From Bacillota bacterium (lineage in GTDB: Bacteria; Bacillota; Clostridia; Acetivibrionales; DSM-1351), in assembly GCA_023400235.1 (NCBI GenBank), contig JAEXFI010000047.1:16894-80893 (forward strand): a stretch of DNA of 64,000 nt. The letters are read 5' to 3'. A program made the position numbers and the translations under genes. Below are positions 34,700-43,350 of the stretch, one piece after another. How positions within the stretch are numbered: position 1 is the first letter of the stretch; every line of letters starts with the position of its first letter. Under the pieces are notes generated by a model. It saw only the letters and a program-made list of their open reading frames with translations, was not told the origin of the DNA and made no database searches.

Positions 34700-34765
34700 A
34701 AAAACCTCCTTATATAAGTCGACTAACATATGTTAAGTATCTGTTCCAAACAATCTGCCAGAGTT

Positions 34766-35647
34766 CTATTTTTCAGGCAGCATCCTCCAATTCACACCAT
34801 CTGCTGAGGTCAGAAGTCCAAAGGTAGTGATGTTTTCTGCATTTTCGCCCATAAGTATCATCAGCCACTCATCCTTTTCCTTCCACACAAAAGGAGCTCC
34901 ATATCTTGTTTCAATCCACTTCTGAGCTTCTATCCCTATTTTCCCCTCGAATTTCCAAGCATACAAATCCTTTGATGTACCGGTTGCCAGATGCTGATTC
35001 TTCAAGCCCTCACTGTAAATCATGATCCATTCATCGTCCTGCCGAATGACAACAACATTTTCCACTCCGTCGGGGGCATCCTTTCCAACACCGATCAGCG
35101 GTTCATCTATGGTAAGTATAGTCCATTGGCGCAGCTGAACATCTTTAGTTATGGCATGTCCAACCAGATTTGTATGTCCGGAGTAATTTATCAGATCGGT
35201 ACCTACAAAGTAACAGTGAAGAGTATCTCCATCAACTACAAAGGTGGGGTCTATGGTTCTTTTTGCCTGATTCCACGGCAGTTCAACAGCCTCTTCCATG
35301 AAGAATTCAGGTTCCGACCAGTGAATCAGATCCTCAGACTGGCTGAAACAAAGCTTTGTGGGCTTCTCCGGATATGACTGATAAGGAAGTATATATCTTC
35401 CTCCCCAAAAAATAACATCCCCTGGTGAAGCATATCCTTTTGGTGAAATATCCCTGTCATTTTCAAAGGTTACAAAATCCTTTGTGAATACATGTCCTAT
35501 GGACCAGTTCTCGGGCTTACTCCAATCCTTGTTTGAAAAACGAGAATAAAACAGGTGATAGCCCTCGCTCGTCTTGTAAACCGAAGGATCACGCAGATTA
35601 TCACTTCTGCTCCAAACCGGATTCTTTAGATTTTTTAAGTTCAACAT
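34766..35647 (-). CDS. GH43-like five-bladed beta-propeller glycosidase
   Basis: A 293-residue intracellular beta-propeller protein: NLRDPSVYKTSEGYHLFYSRFSN (the RDP with a catalytic-base type Asp), YASPGDVIFWGGRYILPYQSYP, TIDPTFVVDGDTLHCYFVGTD, and RYGAPFVWKEKDEWLMILMGE. It belongs to the GH43/GH62/GH117 clan-like families. The exact family and substrate (arabinosyl or xylosyl side chains) are not certain. The start at 35647 is set by GGGAG from the structured repeat just upstream. A longer frame to 35791 would translate through the repeat. Between the binding-protein gene and GH120. Confidence 0.75.
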   Translation of the reverse strand: MLNLKNLKNPVWSRSDNLRDPSVYKTSEGYHLFYSRFSNKDWSKPENWSIGHVFTKDFVTFENDRDISPKGYASPGDVIFWGGRYILPYQSYPEKPTKLCFSQSEDLIHWSEPEFFMEEAVELPWNQAKRTIDPTFVVDGDTLHCYFVGTDLINYSGHTNLVGHAITKDVQLRQWTILTIDEPLIGVGKDAPDGVENVVVIRQDDEWIMIYSEGLKNQHLATGTSKDLYAWKFEGKIGIEAQKWIETRYGAPFVWKEKDEWLMILMGENAENITTFGLLTSADGVNWRMLPEK

Positions 35648-35658
35648 ATAAATCTCCC

Positions 35659-35760
35659 ATCTACGCGCATAGCGCGTACACAAATAGTAATGAAAGACAC
35701 GCAGTGGCTTTTGCTGCGTGAAATCCATTTTAACATGCCACGTGTATCTTTCACGCTTAT
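35659..35760 (-). repeat. Structured intergenic repeat, copy C
   Basis: Third, diverged copy of the 30.0-kb repeat, on the minus strand. The outer stem is GCGTGAAA/TTTCACGC instead of GCTTGAAAG/CTTTCAAGC, so both arms changed together. The middle hairpin is CACGCAG/CTGCGTG and the last is TACGCGC-tat-GCGCGTA. As in copy B, it ends GTAGATGGGAGAT and delivers the ribosome binding site of the next gene. Confidence 0.85.
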
Positions 35761-35870
35761 ACCTCGTTTCAATAGAATATGTGGCCTGCACCGGAATGCT
35801 CTGGCCAAGGCCAGGCCGGCATTGTTCAAAAGTATGGTTTTGGTTTTACCTCCGCAGCTGCCCTCGTTAT

Positions 35871-35909
35871 GAATAAGAGCAGAGAATTCTTCATTCCCCG
35901 CTCTTATTC
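35871..35909. terminator. Hairpin after the binding-protein gene
   Basis: GAATAAGAGC and GCTCTTATTC form a perfect 10-bp stem 26 bp after the solute-binding protein stop. There is no strong U run, so it may be a processing or stabilising hairpin within the operon rather than a full terminator. Confidence 0.5.
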
Positions 35910-35934
35910 CTTAACTATCTGTTATGTTAAAATA

Positions 35935-37542
35935 TTATTTGTTATAGCGGTCATAAGCGGCCTGTTCCACCTTAAGCACATCTTCTATTCCCATGGCATT
36001 GATCTTCTTGACAAAGTCATCAAACTTTTCAATCGGTTCCCTGCCCATGACAAATTTATCCATCATTTCGTCCTTATAGGTCTGTATTTCCGTATATTTG
36101 CTGTTTATGACATCTCTCTCATCCTCTGTGAAGGAAAGTGCAGGAATTGTTGGTCTTATATACTTTTCCATTTCATTTCTGTACTGGACATACTTTGCAT
36201 CCATAAGAGCATCTTCATAGCCTATGTCCTGTCTATAAGCCCATTCTCTGTGCCCGAAAACATTAAGCATGGACAGTACTGATCTTCCCTGAGAGTCCTT
36301 GGCTACGGCATCGGTATATTTAGGTTCGCCGTTTACCATGCTATAGGTCAACCCATCAATACCAAAGTTCATTAACATACTGCCTTCCTCACTATAAAAA
36401 TAGTCAAAAAGCTTAACAATTTCATCCTTATATTTGGAATCTTTACTAATTGCCGTGTAACCTCTTACAGGCTGCATCTGGCTTGTGGTCATCTGTACTC
36501 CTGTAGGTCCCTTTGGCGGTGGTACTACCACCAGATTTGCATTTGCATTCGAGGTTGTCTTTCTTATGGCATCACCTAAGGAATAAGCACGAGCAGTGGT
36601 ATCCTGGCAGGAACCTGCAATATCACCTGTCAATCTTGAGAGCCAGACCTTTGTATCATTCGTTGCGTATTCAGGGTCTATAAGGCCTTCCTTATACAGT
36701 TTACTGATAAATGCCAGGGCATCCTTGCATCTGGGGTCCGTATAGGCATATTTCACTTTATTATCTTCTATGAAAAACTGTTCATTTGCTTCAAATCCGC
36801 TTATTCCAAAAGCCTCCATAAAGGACAGGACTCCTGCCTTGGTATTTCTGGTGGTGTAAGGGATTTCATCCGGCTTTCCATTTCCATTGGGGTCTTTTTC
36901 CTTAAAGGCCTTAAGCATGTTATACCAGTCATCCAAGGTTTCAGGCTGTTTCAGGTTTAAATTCTGCAGCCAATCTTCTCTGACCATCCAAACCTTAAAG
37001 GTCCTTACCGCACCGATGAAGGGGAAGAAATAGTCTTTTCCGTCAGAAGCTCTTAAATCCTTTATATATCCGGGATTGTCCGCAAGAATTTTTTTGAAGT
37101 TCGGAGCATTCTGCTCAATACGCTCATCCAGAGGCTCAAAAATTCCCTGCTCAGCCACTTTAAGCATATCATCCCTGAAGGGGCTCACAACAACATCCGG
37201 GATACTGCCGGAAGCAATAGTCACATTGAACTTCTCACGAAACTGATCTTCTGTTGCAGGACCAGGAATAAAATCAAAGGAGACATTGGTTCTCTTGGTG
37301 ATTTCCTGAATAATTGGCAGGTCCATACTAATTGCCTGGTCGGCGGAATCTTGCAGGAACATACTGATTGTAATAGGTTTTGCAATAATTTTGCCATCTG
37401 CTTCTGCTGTATTCACAGCCTGACCTGATGTTTCTCCGGACTGAGCCCCCTCTTTGGGCGCACCGCATCCTGCTAAAAAGGATATGACCAACGCAGTTGA
37501 TAAAGCAAATGATACTGCTCTTTTCCATTTTAACCCAATCAT
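35935..37542 (-). CDS. ABC transporter substrate-binding lipoprotein (LplA-like)
   Basis: A 535-residue extracellular lipoprotein. The signal peptide ends in lipobox LAGC with Cys26. A short flexible linker (PKEGAQSGETSG) leads to a family-1 extracellular solute-binding domain of the large LplA/YtcQ type. It probably captures oligosaccharides. It is downstream of two LplB/LplC-type permease genes, and GH43-like and GH120 genes follow, so xylo-oligosaccharides are the expected ligand. GGGAGG precedes the ATG. No ATPase gene is nearby, so a shared MsmX-type ATPase is likely. Confidence 0.88.
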   Translation of the reverse strand: MIGLKWKRAVSFALSTALVISFLAGCGAPKEGAQSGETSGQAVNTAEADGKIIAKPITISMFLQDSADQAISMDLPIIQEITKRTNVSFDFIPGPATEDQFREKFNVTIASGSIPDVVVSPFRDDMLKVAEQGIFEPLDERIEQNAPNFKKILADNPGYIKDLRASDGKDYFFPFIGAVRTFKVWMVREDWLQNLNLKQPETLDDWYNMLKAFKEKDPNGNGKPDEIPYTTRNTKAGVLSFMEAFGISGFEANEQFFIEDNKVKYAYTDPRCKDALAFISKLYKEGLIDPEYATNDTKVWLSRLTGDIAGSCQDTTARAYSLGDAIRKTTSNANANLVVVPPPKGPTGVQMTTSQMQPVRGYTAISKDSKYKDEIVKLFDYFYSEEGSMLMNFGIDGLTYSMVNGEPKYTDAVAKDSQGRSVLSMLNVFGHREWAYRQDIGYEDALMDAKYVQYRNEMEKYIRPTIPALSFTEDERDVINSKYTEIQTYKDEMMDKFVMGREPIEKFDDFVKKINAMGIEDVLKVEQAAYDRYNK

Positions 37543-37641
37543 AAAAATCCTCCCTGTTTTGTAAATTATTTATAAACATCTCTATATAGATTCCCCATTT
37601 ATAAATAAGGAATTTATAAGCCTTATATTAATTAACTTTAA

Positions 37642-38511
37642 TTACCCTTTCACTGAACCAATCATAATACCGCTGATAAAATACTTCTGCACAAATGGGT
37701 AAAGCAGCATGATAGGTATTGTGGCAACCATAATAGTTGCATATCTGATGGATTCACTTACCTGATCCGAGCCTTTTACCAGGTCAATAGACAAATCATT
37801 GGTCTGATTCTGAATGACTATATCCCGCAGAATAATCTGGATTGGCACCAGTTCCCTGTCCCGGAGGTATATCATTGCAGGAAAGTAGCTGTTCCATTGA
37901 TATACCGCATAAAATAATCCGATTGTGACAAGTCCCGGCACTGCCAGCGGCAGAATAATGATAAACAGTATCTGCAAATGGTTGCAACCATCCAGGGCTG
38001 CCGATTCTTCCAGCTCATACGGTATTTGCTCGAAAAAGTTCTTCAGGATTACCAGATTGAAGGAGGAAATAGCTGTAGGAAGTAATATTGACCACACTGT
38101 ATTATACAGGCCCAACCCTCTCACAACAAGAAAGGTTGGAATCATACCTGCACTAAAAAGCATAGCTACTACTACCACCTTCGTAAGAAAGTCCTTGCCC
38201 GGAAAGTACCTCCTGGACAGCGGATAAGCACCCAGAATGCTGAGCAAAAGGCTTATAGCAGTTCCTGCAAGGGTGTAAAATACTGTGTTGATATAGGATC
38301 TCCCAATCATAGGATAGGCAAGCACCCTTTTGTAAGCTTCCAGGTTAAAGCCCATAGGAATAATGCCCACCTTGCCCTGTGCCAAAAACTCATAGCTGCT
38401 TAAGGATGCTGCCAATACATAGGCTACAGGGTATAAGGCAATTATCATGCTGACTGTCAGTATGGAATAGTTAATTATTTGAAATATAATGCGGCTTTTT
38501 GATTCTTTCAT
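37642..38511 (-). CDS. Carbohydrate ABC transporter permease (LplC/YtcP-like)
   Basis: A 289-residue inner membrane permease with six hydrophobic segments. The cytoplasmic EAA loop reads YELEESAALDGCNHLQILFIIILPLAVPG. The ending FVQKYFISGIMIGSVKG is typical of LplC-type proteins. A frame to 38655 exists, but the ATG at 38511 (or 38523) fits the GGGAGG site and the first membrane segment. It partners the LplB-type permease directly upstream. Confidence 0.9.
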   Translation of the reverse strand: MKESKSRIIFQIINYSILTVSMIIALYPVAYVLAASLSSYEFLAQGKVGIIPMGFNLEAYKRVLAYPMIGRSYINTVFYTLAGTAISLLLSILGAYPLSRRYFPGKDFLTKVVVVAMLFSAGMIPTFLVVRGLGLYNTVWSILLPTAISSFNLVILKNFFEQIPYELEESAALDGCNHLQILFIIILPLAVPGLVTIGLFYAVYQWNSYFPAMIYLRDRELVPIQIILRDIVIQNQTNDLSIDLVKGSDQVSESIRYATIMVATIPIMLLYPFVQKYFISGIMIGSVKG

Positions 38512-38620
38512 GATTATTTCCATGCCTCCCATCTCGCACAAAACTCCATGAAAGTCACGGCATGGAATCGGTGCCACCTTTTTTTCTGTTTCAAAATTCC
38601 TTTCAACCTTTGCTCCCCCT

Positions 38621-39601
38621 TTACCACAAGCTGGTTTCAGTATACTTTTTAGCAAGCTTGTTTGCCGTTATAACCAGTATAAGTCCGATTATTGACTGAA
38701 AGAAGCCAACAGCCGAAGCAAAACTGTAATCACCGTTTAGTATTCCTCGCCGGTAAACGTAAGTACTTATAACATCCGCTGTGGAATATACGCTTGGATT
38801 ATATAAAAGTATTATGGTTTCATACCCCACCTCCAAGAGACTTCCAAGTCTCATTAGAAGCAGTATTACTATTGTGGGTGATATGCCCGGTAGTGTAATA
38901 TGCCACAGCTGGCTCCACCTCCCGGCACCGTCAATCTTTGCCGCTTCATAGAGCTCAGGATTTATTCCCGTAAGCGAAGCCAGATAAATAATTGCACTGT
39001 ACCCTGTAGTTTGCCAGATTACCATTAAGGTATATATTATCCAGAAATACGAGGGTTCAGTTAAAAAGTTGATTTTCTCCATTCCAAGCTTTGAAATAAT
39101 GCTGTTTACAACACCTGTAGTAGGCGAGAGAAAAACGACTACGATGCCTACCACCACCACACTTGAAATAAAGTTTGGCAGGTATGTGACAGACTGCACC
39201 AATCTTTTAAACGATTTTTTTCCTATTTCATTCAGAAGCAATGCAAGAATAATCGGAGCAGTAAAGCCAAGTAAGATTTGTAAAAAATTAATGGCCAACG
39301 TATTTCTGATTAATCTCCAAAAGAAAACGGAATGTGTGAATTGGTTAAAATAATCAAGCCCCACCCATTTGCTTCCCATTAACCCCAGCGCAGGCTGATA
39401 TTTTTTTACAGATATAATTAATGCCCCAAGTAATGGTATATAACGAAAACAAACATAATAAATAAAAACAGGTACAAACATAAGTAATAAGGGGTAGCTT
39501 GATTTCAGCATCTTTATTTTACCTGGGTTTTTGAAAAACATTTTGTTAAGATGCTTTTTTGACTTACCCTTCCCTACATTATCAGCAGGTATGATTTGCA
39601 T
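38621..39601 (-). CDS. Carbohydrate ABC transporter permease (LplB-like)
   Basis: A 326-residue permease with a basic cytoplasmic N-terminus (about 35 residues) and six membrane segments. The EAA loop is PELYEAAKIDGAGRWSQLWHITLPGISP. It ends FASAVGFFQSIIGLILVITANKLAKKYTETSLW as in LplB proteins. GGAGG precedes the ATG. It is the first gene of the transporter block, after a 359-bp leader that contains repeat motifs. Confidence 0.9.
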   Translation of the reverse strand: MQIIPADNVGKGKSKKHLNKMFFKNPGKIKMLKSSYPLLLMFVPVFIYYVCFRYIPLLGALIISVKKYQPALGLMGSKWVGLDYFNQFTHSVFFWRLIRNTLAINFLQILLGFTAPIILALLLNEIGKKSFKRLVQSVTYLPNFISSVVVVGIVVVFLSPTTGVVNSIISKLGMEKINFLTEPSYFWIIYTLMVIWQTTGYSAIIYLASLTGINPELYEAAKIDGAGRWSQLWHITLPGISPTIVILLLMRLGSLLEVGYETIILLYNPSVYSTADVISTYVYRRGILNGDYSFASAVGFFQSIIGLILVITANKLAKKYTETSLW

Positions 39602-39858
39602 ATAAATCCTCCATTTCGTTTCGGTATCTGGTGCATCTGCTGCAACTTTACTGCAAAACCATGCTCACGTAAAGGTTACAATTTTATGATTTTGGGTTGG
39701 ATTTATAGATTCAGCATGGATATTTTTATGATTATCAGCCTGGAGATGTATTCCGGTAAAAAACGCCGCAGCATCTCTAAAAACAGGGTCAGCTCCAGGT
39801 CAGCTCCTCATACAAACTTACCGGAAATTCACTTAACAGGCTATTTCCTTTACATAAC
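39602..39858 (-). promoter_or_regulatory. Leader/control region of the ABC transporter genes
   Basis: No gene is seen here. Two direct copies of GGTCAGCTCC lie at 39787-39796 and 39798-39807, an 11-bp (one helical turn) repeat. They are enclosed by a 9-bp inverted repeat TTCCGGTAA / TTACCGGAA (39751-39759, 39818-39826). Direct repeats are the usual form of AraC-family sites, and an AraC-type regulator is encoded immediately upstream. Confidence 0.4.
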
Positions 39859-39904
39859 AAAAGGGAGCATCGCTCACTACTTTAAGTAGTTTTCCGACAC
39901 TCCC
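39859..39904 (-). terminator. Terminator downstream of the AraC-type regulator
   Basis: On the minus strand GGGAGTGTCG pairs imperfectly with CGATGCTCCC, with an inner ACTACTT/AAGTAGT stem, followed by TTTTGTT. It separates the regulator from the transporter genes, which therefore need their own promoter. Confidence 0.7.
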
Positions 39905-39960
39905 TCAGAATAATCTTCTCCTGCAAGTGGAATATTTAAAACATGTTGACTTTGTTAACA

Positions 39961-42309
39961 CTACATATCTCTGAATAACCCTGGTGATACACCTATATAT
40001 TTTTTAAAAGTTTTACTGAAGCTGTTGGCATTAATATATCCCACAGCTTCTGCTACCTGCGCTACTGTCATTGATGTGGCAGTCAGCAGCAGCTTGGCCT
40101 TCTCAACTCTGAACTTATTAATAAAATCCACAAAATTGGTCCCTGAAATTTCTTTAAAAATAAAGCTCAGGTAAGACGGTGACAGGTCTACAACCTCTGC
40201 TGCCCTTTCAAGGGAAAGCTCCTTTTGATAATTTTCCTCCACAAACACTTTTATTTTTTCGTATACCTTCGTATTCTGAGAATTCTTTCGATCATTGGCG
40301 TAATTAGATATAGATCTGAAAATAAAATTAATATAGTCTTTTTTTTCGTCAACTATACTTTTTGCTGTCATTTCTGAATAAATATCAATTTCTTCTCCGA
40401 ATATTTTTGTAATTGCAGCCTGCATTTCATAAATGGACCGGATTGCAGTACCAACCAGAGCGCTGAACAAATTATTTATCATCTCCGGCGTCATGGATTT
40501 TTTATCAAGATTGTCCGTAATGATTTGCGAAAGAGTCTGATTCGCTGCCGCAATATCCCCAGATTTCAGAATAGTTACCAGCTGCTTTTCCTTTTCAATT
40601 GAGTATTCAAAATTATTGCCGCCAATATTACTCACTTCATCAATGTAGATAACAGTGTTTTGTCCCTTGACTATCTTGTATTTAAGAGCATGAAGTGCTT
40701 CCACAAAGGACATGGAGCATTCTTCCATGCTATTGTAGCGACGCCCTACTCCAATGGTAAAAGTCAATTCATGGTTGTTTTTGAAGTAATCCCTGACTTT
40801 TAACAGATACCCATTGATTCCCTCTAATTCATAAAAGCTCTCATCAGAGTTTAATATGCAGGCAAAAATACACTCATCCTTCTGAACGGGATAACATTTT
40901 ACATTTTCATTCAAGGCCTCTCCGGCAAGCTCCTCCATCTTTTGAACAAAATTCAGATTCAGCTTCCGATGCCTTTTTAATGTTTCAGATGCATAGTCAT
41001 CTACTTCAAAAACGATAATCTGAAAAAGCGGAAAGGGCATATCAACACCTGCTTCGCTTCCTATCTCCCTGTAACGCTCCTTTGTAACCCTGCCGTTTGT
41101 TATATCATTTAAAAACTTTTCTCTCAATATGGAACGGCTTTTATTAAAGGAGTCCCTCAGGCTTTCGTTCTCATTGTATACATAACTTATGATCCTGTTG
41201 ATGAACTTCAACTCATCCTTGCTGTTTTCCTTATGATTATCCAGCTTTTTATTGTTCATAATGCTAATATAATTTAAAATATCATTAATGGGATTGTAGA
41301 GCCGTTTCACCAGAAAGTAGGCTAAAATTATACTTACAAGCATGCTCATCAGAGCCACAAATATGGTCACATTCCTGATGCCGTTTGCTCTTTGTGAAAT
41401 GTAACCGGTAGGTGTGACAGATATATAATTCCAGTCATTTGCCTTGGACTTGATAAATTGGACTGTAAAGGGTTTTCCGTCAAACTTAATGTCAATAGTT
41501 CCCTGAGCCGAGTCCATTCTGTCCAAGGTGTTTTCCAGTACAGTTCTGGCCAGCTTCTGCTCCTTGTTTTCCTGAAATGCTTTTTCATTTGTAAATATGA
41601 CATTTTTATGAGAGTCTGCAATGTAATTGATTACTACCTTTTCTTCAGTATTTCCTCCCATTTGCTTATAAAAAAATTGCTCATCCAGGTTCACCACCAG
41701 CGTTCCCTTTGGCCGAAGCTCATTTACAGGCAATGACTTCAAAAACACAACTACCGGAATCCTGAGGAGATCACGCCCTATCTCCTGTCTTCCGGCTGAA
41801 TGAAAACCCGAATTCTGCTGGAAAATCTCTTTCCAGACAATATTAGTATAATATCTGCAGACCTCGTTAAAAAATAATTTGGAATCATACTTTCCCTGGT
41901 TCTCCAAAACCAGGTCGGCCTTGTTAAAATGCACCCAAATGCTGGCTATATTGTCATTGTTGGCCTTAATTGAATTTAAATAGGTAATAATATCCCGGTA
42001 TACATCGGCTTCATAGTATGAATCTTCCCGGGAAATATATAGGGCCTTGGTTATTCTGCGGTCCAGTGATGCTTGCATGGCAATGCTCTCAACTGATTTT
42101 ATCTCCCTGTCGATACCTTCCTGCGCCTGTTTCAATACCAGCATGTTGTTGCTTTTTACTTCTTTTATCATCATGTTTGTAGAATTCCAATAGGAAATGC
42201 ATGCCACAACCAGAACAGATGCCAAAACAAGACCCATGGTTGAGAAAAATATCCTTATAAAAATACTGTTCATTTTGAAACTGGTAAAGCTTTGTGGCAA
42301 AAGTTTCAT
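39961..42309 (-). CDS. Membrane-anchored AraC-family regulator with extracellular sensor
   Basis: A 782-residue one-component regulator. Transmembrane segments near residues 18-38 and 310-332 bracket an extracellular sensor domain. A cytoplasmic linker with a degenerate GGDEF-like/YesN-type region (about 400-540) follows. The C-terminal 100 residues form an AraC double HTH: KIKVFVEENYQKELSLERAAEVV, SPSYLSFIFKEISGTNFVDFINKFR, AEAVGYINANSFSKTFKKYIGVSP. Such proteins sense extracellular sugars and activate neighbouring transport genes. It lies between the aldolase gene and the transporter genes. GGAGG precedes the ATG. Confidence 0.88.
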   Translation of the reverse strand: MKLLPQSFTSFKMNSIFIRIFFSTMGLVLASVLVVACISYWNSTNMMIKEVKSNNMLVLKQAQEGIDREIKSVESIAMQASLDRRITKALYISREDSYYEADVYRDIITYLNSIKANNDNIASIWVHFNKADLVLENQGKYDSKLFFNEVCRYYTNIVWKEIFQQNSGFHSAGRQEIGRDLLRIPVVVFLKSLPVNELRPKGTLVVNLDEQFFYKQMGGNTEEKVVINYIADSHKNVIFTNEKAFQENKEQKLARTVLENTLDRMDSAQGTIDIKFDGKPFTVQFIKSKANDWNYISVTPTGYISQRANGIRNVTIFVALMSMLVSIILAYFLVKRLYNPINDILNYISIMNNKKLDNHKENSKDELKFINRIISYVYNENESLRDSFNKSRSILREKFLNDITNGRVTKERYREIGSEAGVDMPFPLFQIIVFEVDDYASETLKRHRKLNLNFVQKMEELAGEALNENVKCYPVQKDECIFACILNSDESFYELEGINGYLLKVRDYFKNNHELTFTIGVGRRYNSMEECSMSFVEALHALKYKIVKGQNTVIYIDEVSNIGGNNFEYSIEKEKQLVTILKSGDIAAANQTLSQIITDNLDKKSMTPEMINNLFSALVGTAIRSIYEMQAAITKIFGEEIDIYSEMTAKSIVDEKKDYINFIFRSISNYANDRKNSQNTKVYEKIKVFVEENYQKELSLERAAEVVDLSPSYLSFIFKEISGTNFVDFINKFRVEKAKLLLTATSMTVAQVAEAVGYINANSFSKTFKKYIGVSPGLFRDM

Positions 42310-42420
42310 AAAACCTCCTGCAATATGTGACTTTTAGTGTTACAGACCACTAGATTTTATGTGAGTGTTTTTTACCTTGCGCCTGAAGTAAATTCTACAT
42401 TATGCTAAAACACATTATGC

Positions 42421-43314
42421 TCAAACCAATTTACTTCTTTTCAAAATATCCTTCAACACAGCAGCTTCATTTTCTTTTACCTCTGGCAGCGGAAATGAGC
42501 AATATTCCTTCAGGGGTATTCCTTTTATAAGCATTGCCTTCTTGATATACGGGACAAAAGGCTTGCCTACCTGATATATATCCATAAGCCGGTCAATCTT
42601 CCTCTGAATATCCCCTACCAGGTGAAGGTTACTATCCTTAAAAGCTCTAACCCAGTCACTGCACAGCCCAGGTACAAGATTTGACAGCCCTCCAATGCAG
42701 CCATCCCCGCCAGATATGACATTACGGGCGAAATTGTCATCAAACCCTGAATAAATCTTGAATTCAGGATACTCAGGTTTTATTAATTTTATCAACTCTC
42801 TGGTGTGATCCATACCTGCAATAGTATCCTTATAACCCACAATATTTTTATGCTTGCGCAAAAGCTTTAAGGTTACTTCCGGTGAAAGATCGTACCCGGT
42901 CCTGTCAGGAAAATTATAAAGATACAAGTCGCAGGAGCAGCTTCCTGCCACCATACTATAATATTCAAAAATGCTTTCGTCATTCAGGCTGAAGTAATAG
43001 GGTGAAATCAGCACAACCCCATCTGCACCTTGCTCATGGGCATAATTTGAAAGCTCCAGGGTTTCGTTTACGTCCATGCTTGCAGTACCCACCAGCAGCC
43101 TCGTTCTCCCATTTATAAGCTTTACGGCTAAACGAATGAGCTCTTTTTTTGCTTCCATGGAAATTGCGAAGAACTCTCCAATGCTTCCCAAAATCAAGAT
43201 ACCGTCTACTCCCCCTTGAATGAGGTGTTCATATAGGTGCTCAAGTGCTTCGGCATCCAACTTTCTATTTTTGTCAAATGCAGTTACTGCCGGTGTAATA
43301 TAATTACATGTCAT
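42421..43314 (-). CDS. Dihydrodipicolinate-synthase-family aldolase (2-keto-3-deoxy sugar acid type)
   Basis: A 297-residue class I aldolase barrel. The Schiff-base lysine is in NIVGYKDTIAG, the catalytic tyrosine in LYLYNFPDRTG, and the substrate loop is GSIGEFFAISMEAKKEL. The GSIGEFF loop and the absence of lysine-pathway neighbours favour a sugar-acid aldolase over DapA. Its direct neighbour is an IlvD/Edd dehydratase. Together they would dehydrate an aldonate and cleave the 2-keto-3-deoxy product to pyruvate plus an aldehyde. AAAGGAG precedes the ATG. Confidence 0.8.
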   Translation of the reverse strand: MTCNYITPAVTAFDKNRKLDAEALEHLYEHLIQGGVDGILILGSIGEFFAISMEAKKELIRLAVKLINGRTRLLVGTASMDVNETLELSNYAHEQGADGVVLISPYYFSLNDESIFEYYSMVAGSCSCDLYLYNFPDRTGYDLSPEVTLKLLRKHKNIVGYKDTIAGMDHTRELIKLIKPEYPEFKIYSGFDDNFARNVISGGDGCIGGLSNLVPGLCSDWVRAFKDSNLHLVGDIQRKIDRLMDIYQVGKPFVPYIKKAMLIKGIPLKEYCSFPLPEVKENEAAVLKDILKRSKLV

Positions 43315-43350
43315 GGTAATAGCTCCTTTAATTTTGTTAGTATAATTTTA

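Noticed and set aside
35648..35791. N-terminal extension of the GH43-like protein
   Set aside because: The extension translates through the structured repeat; the ATG at 35647 has a proper ribosome binding site and the domain begins there.
42421..43314. Lysine-pathway dapA
   Set aside because: The substrate loop and locus fit keto-deoxy sugar acid aldolases; no lysine biosynthesis gene accompanies it.
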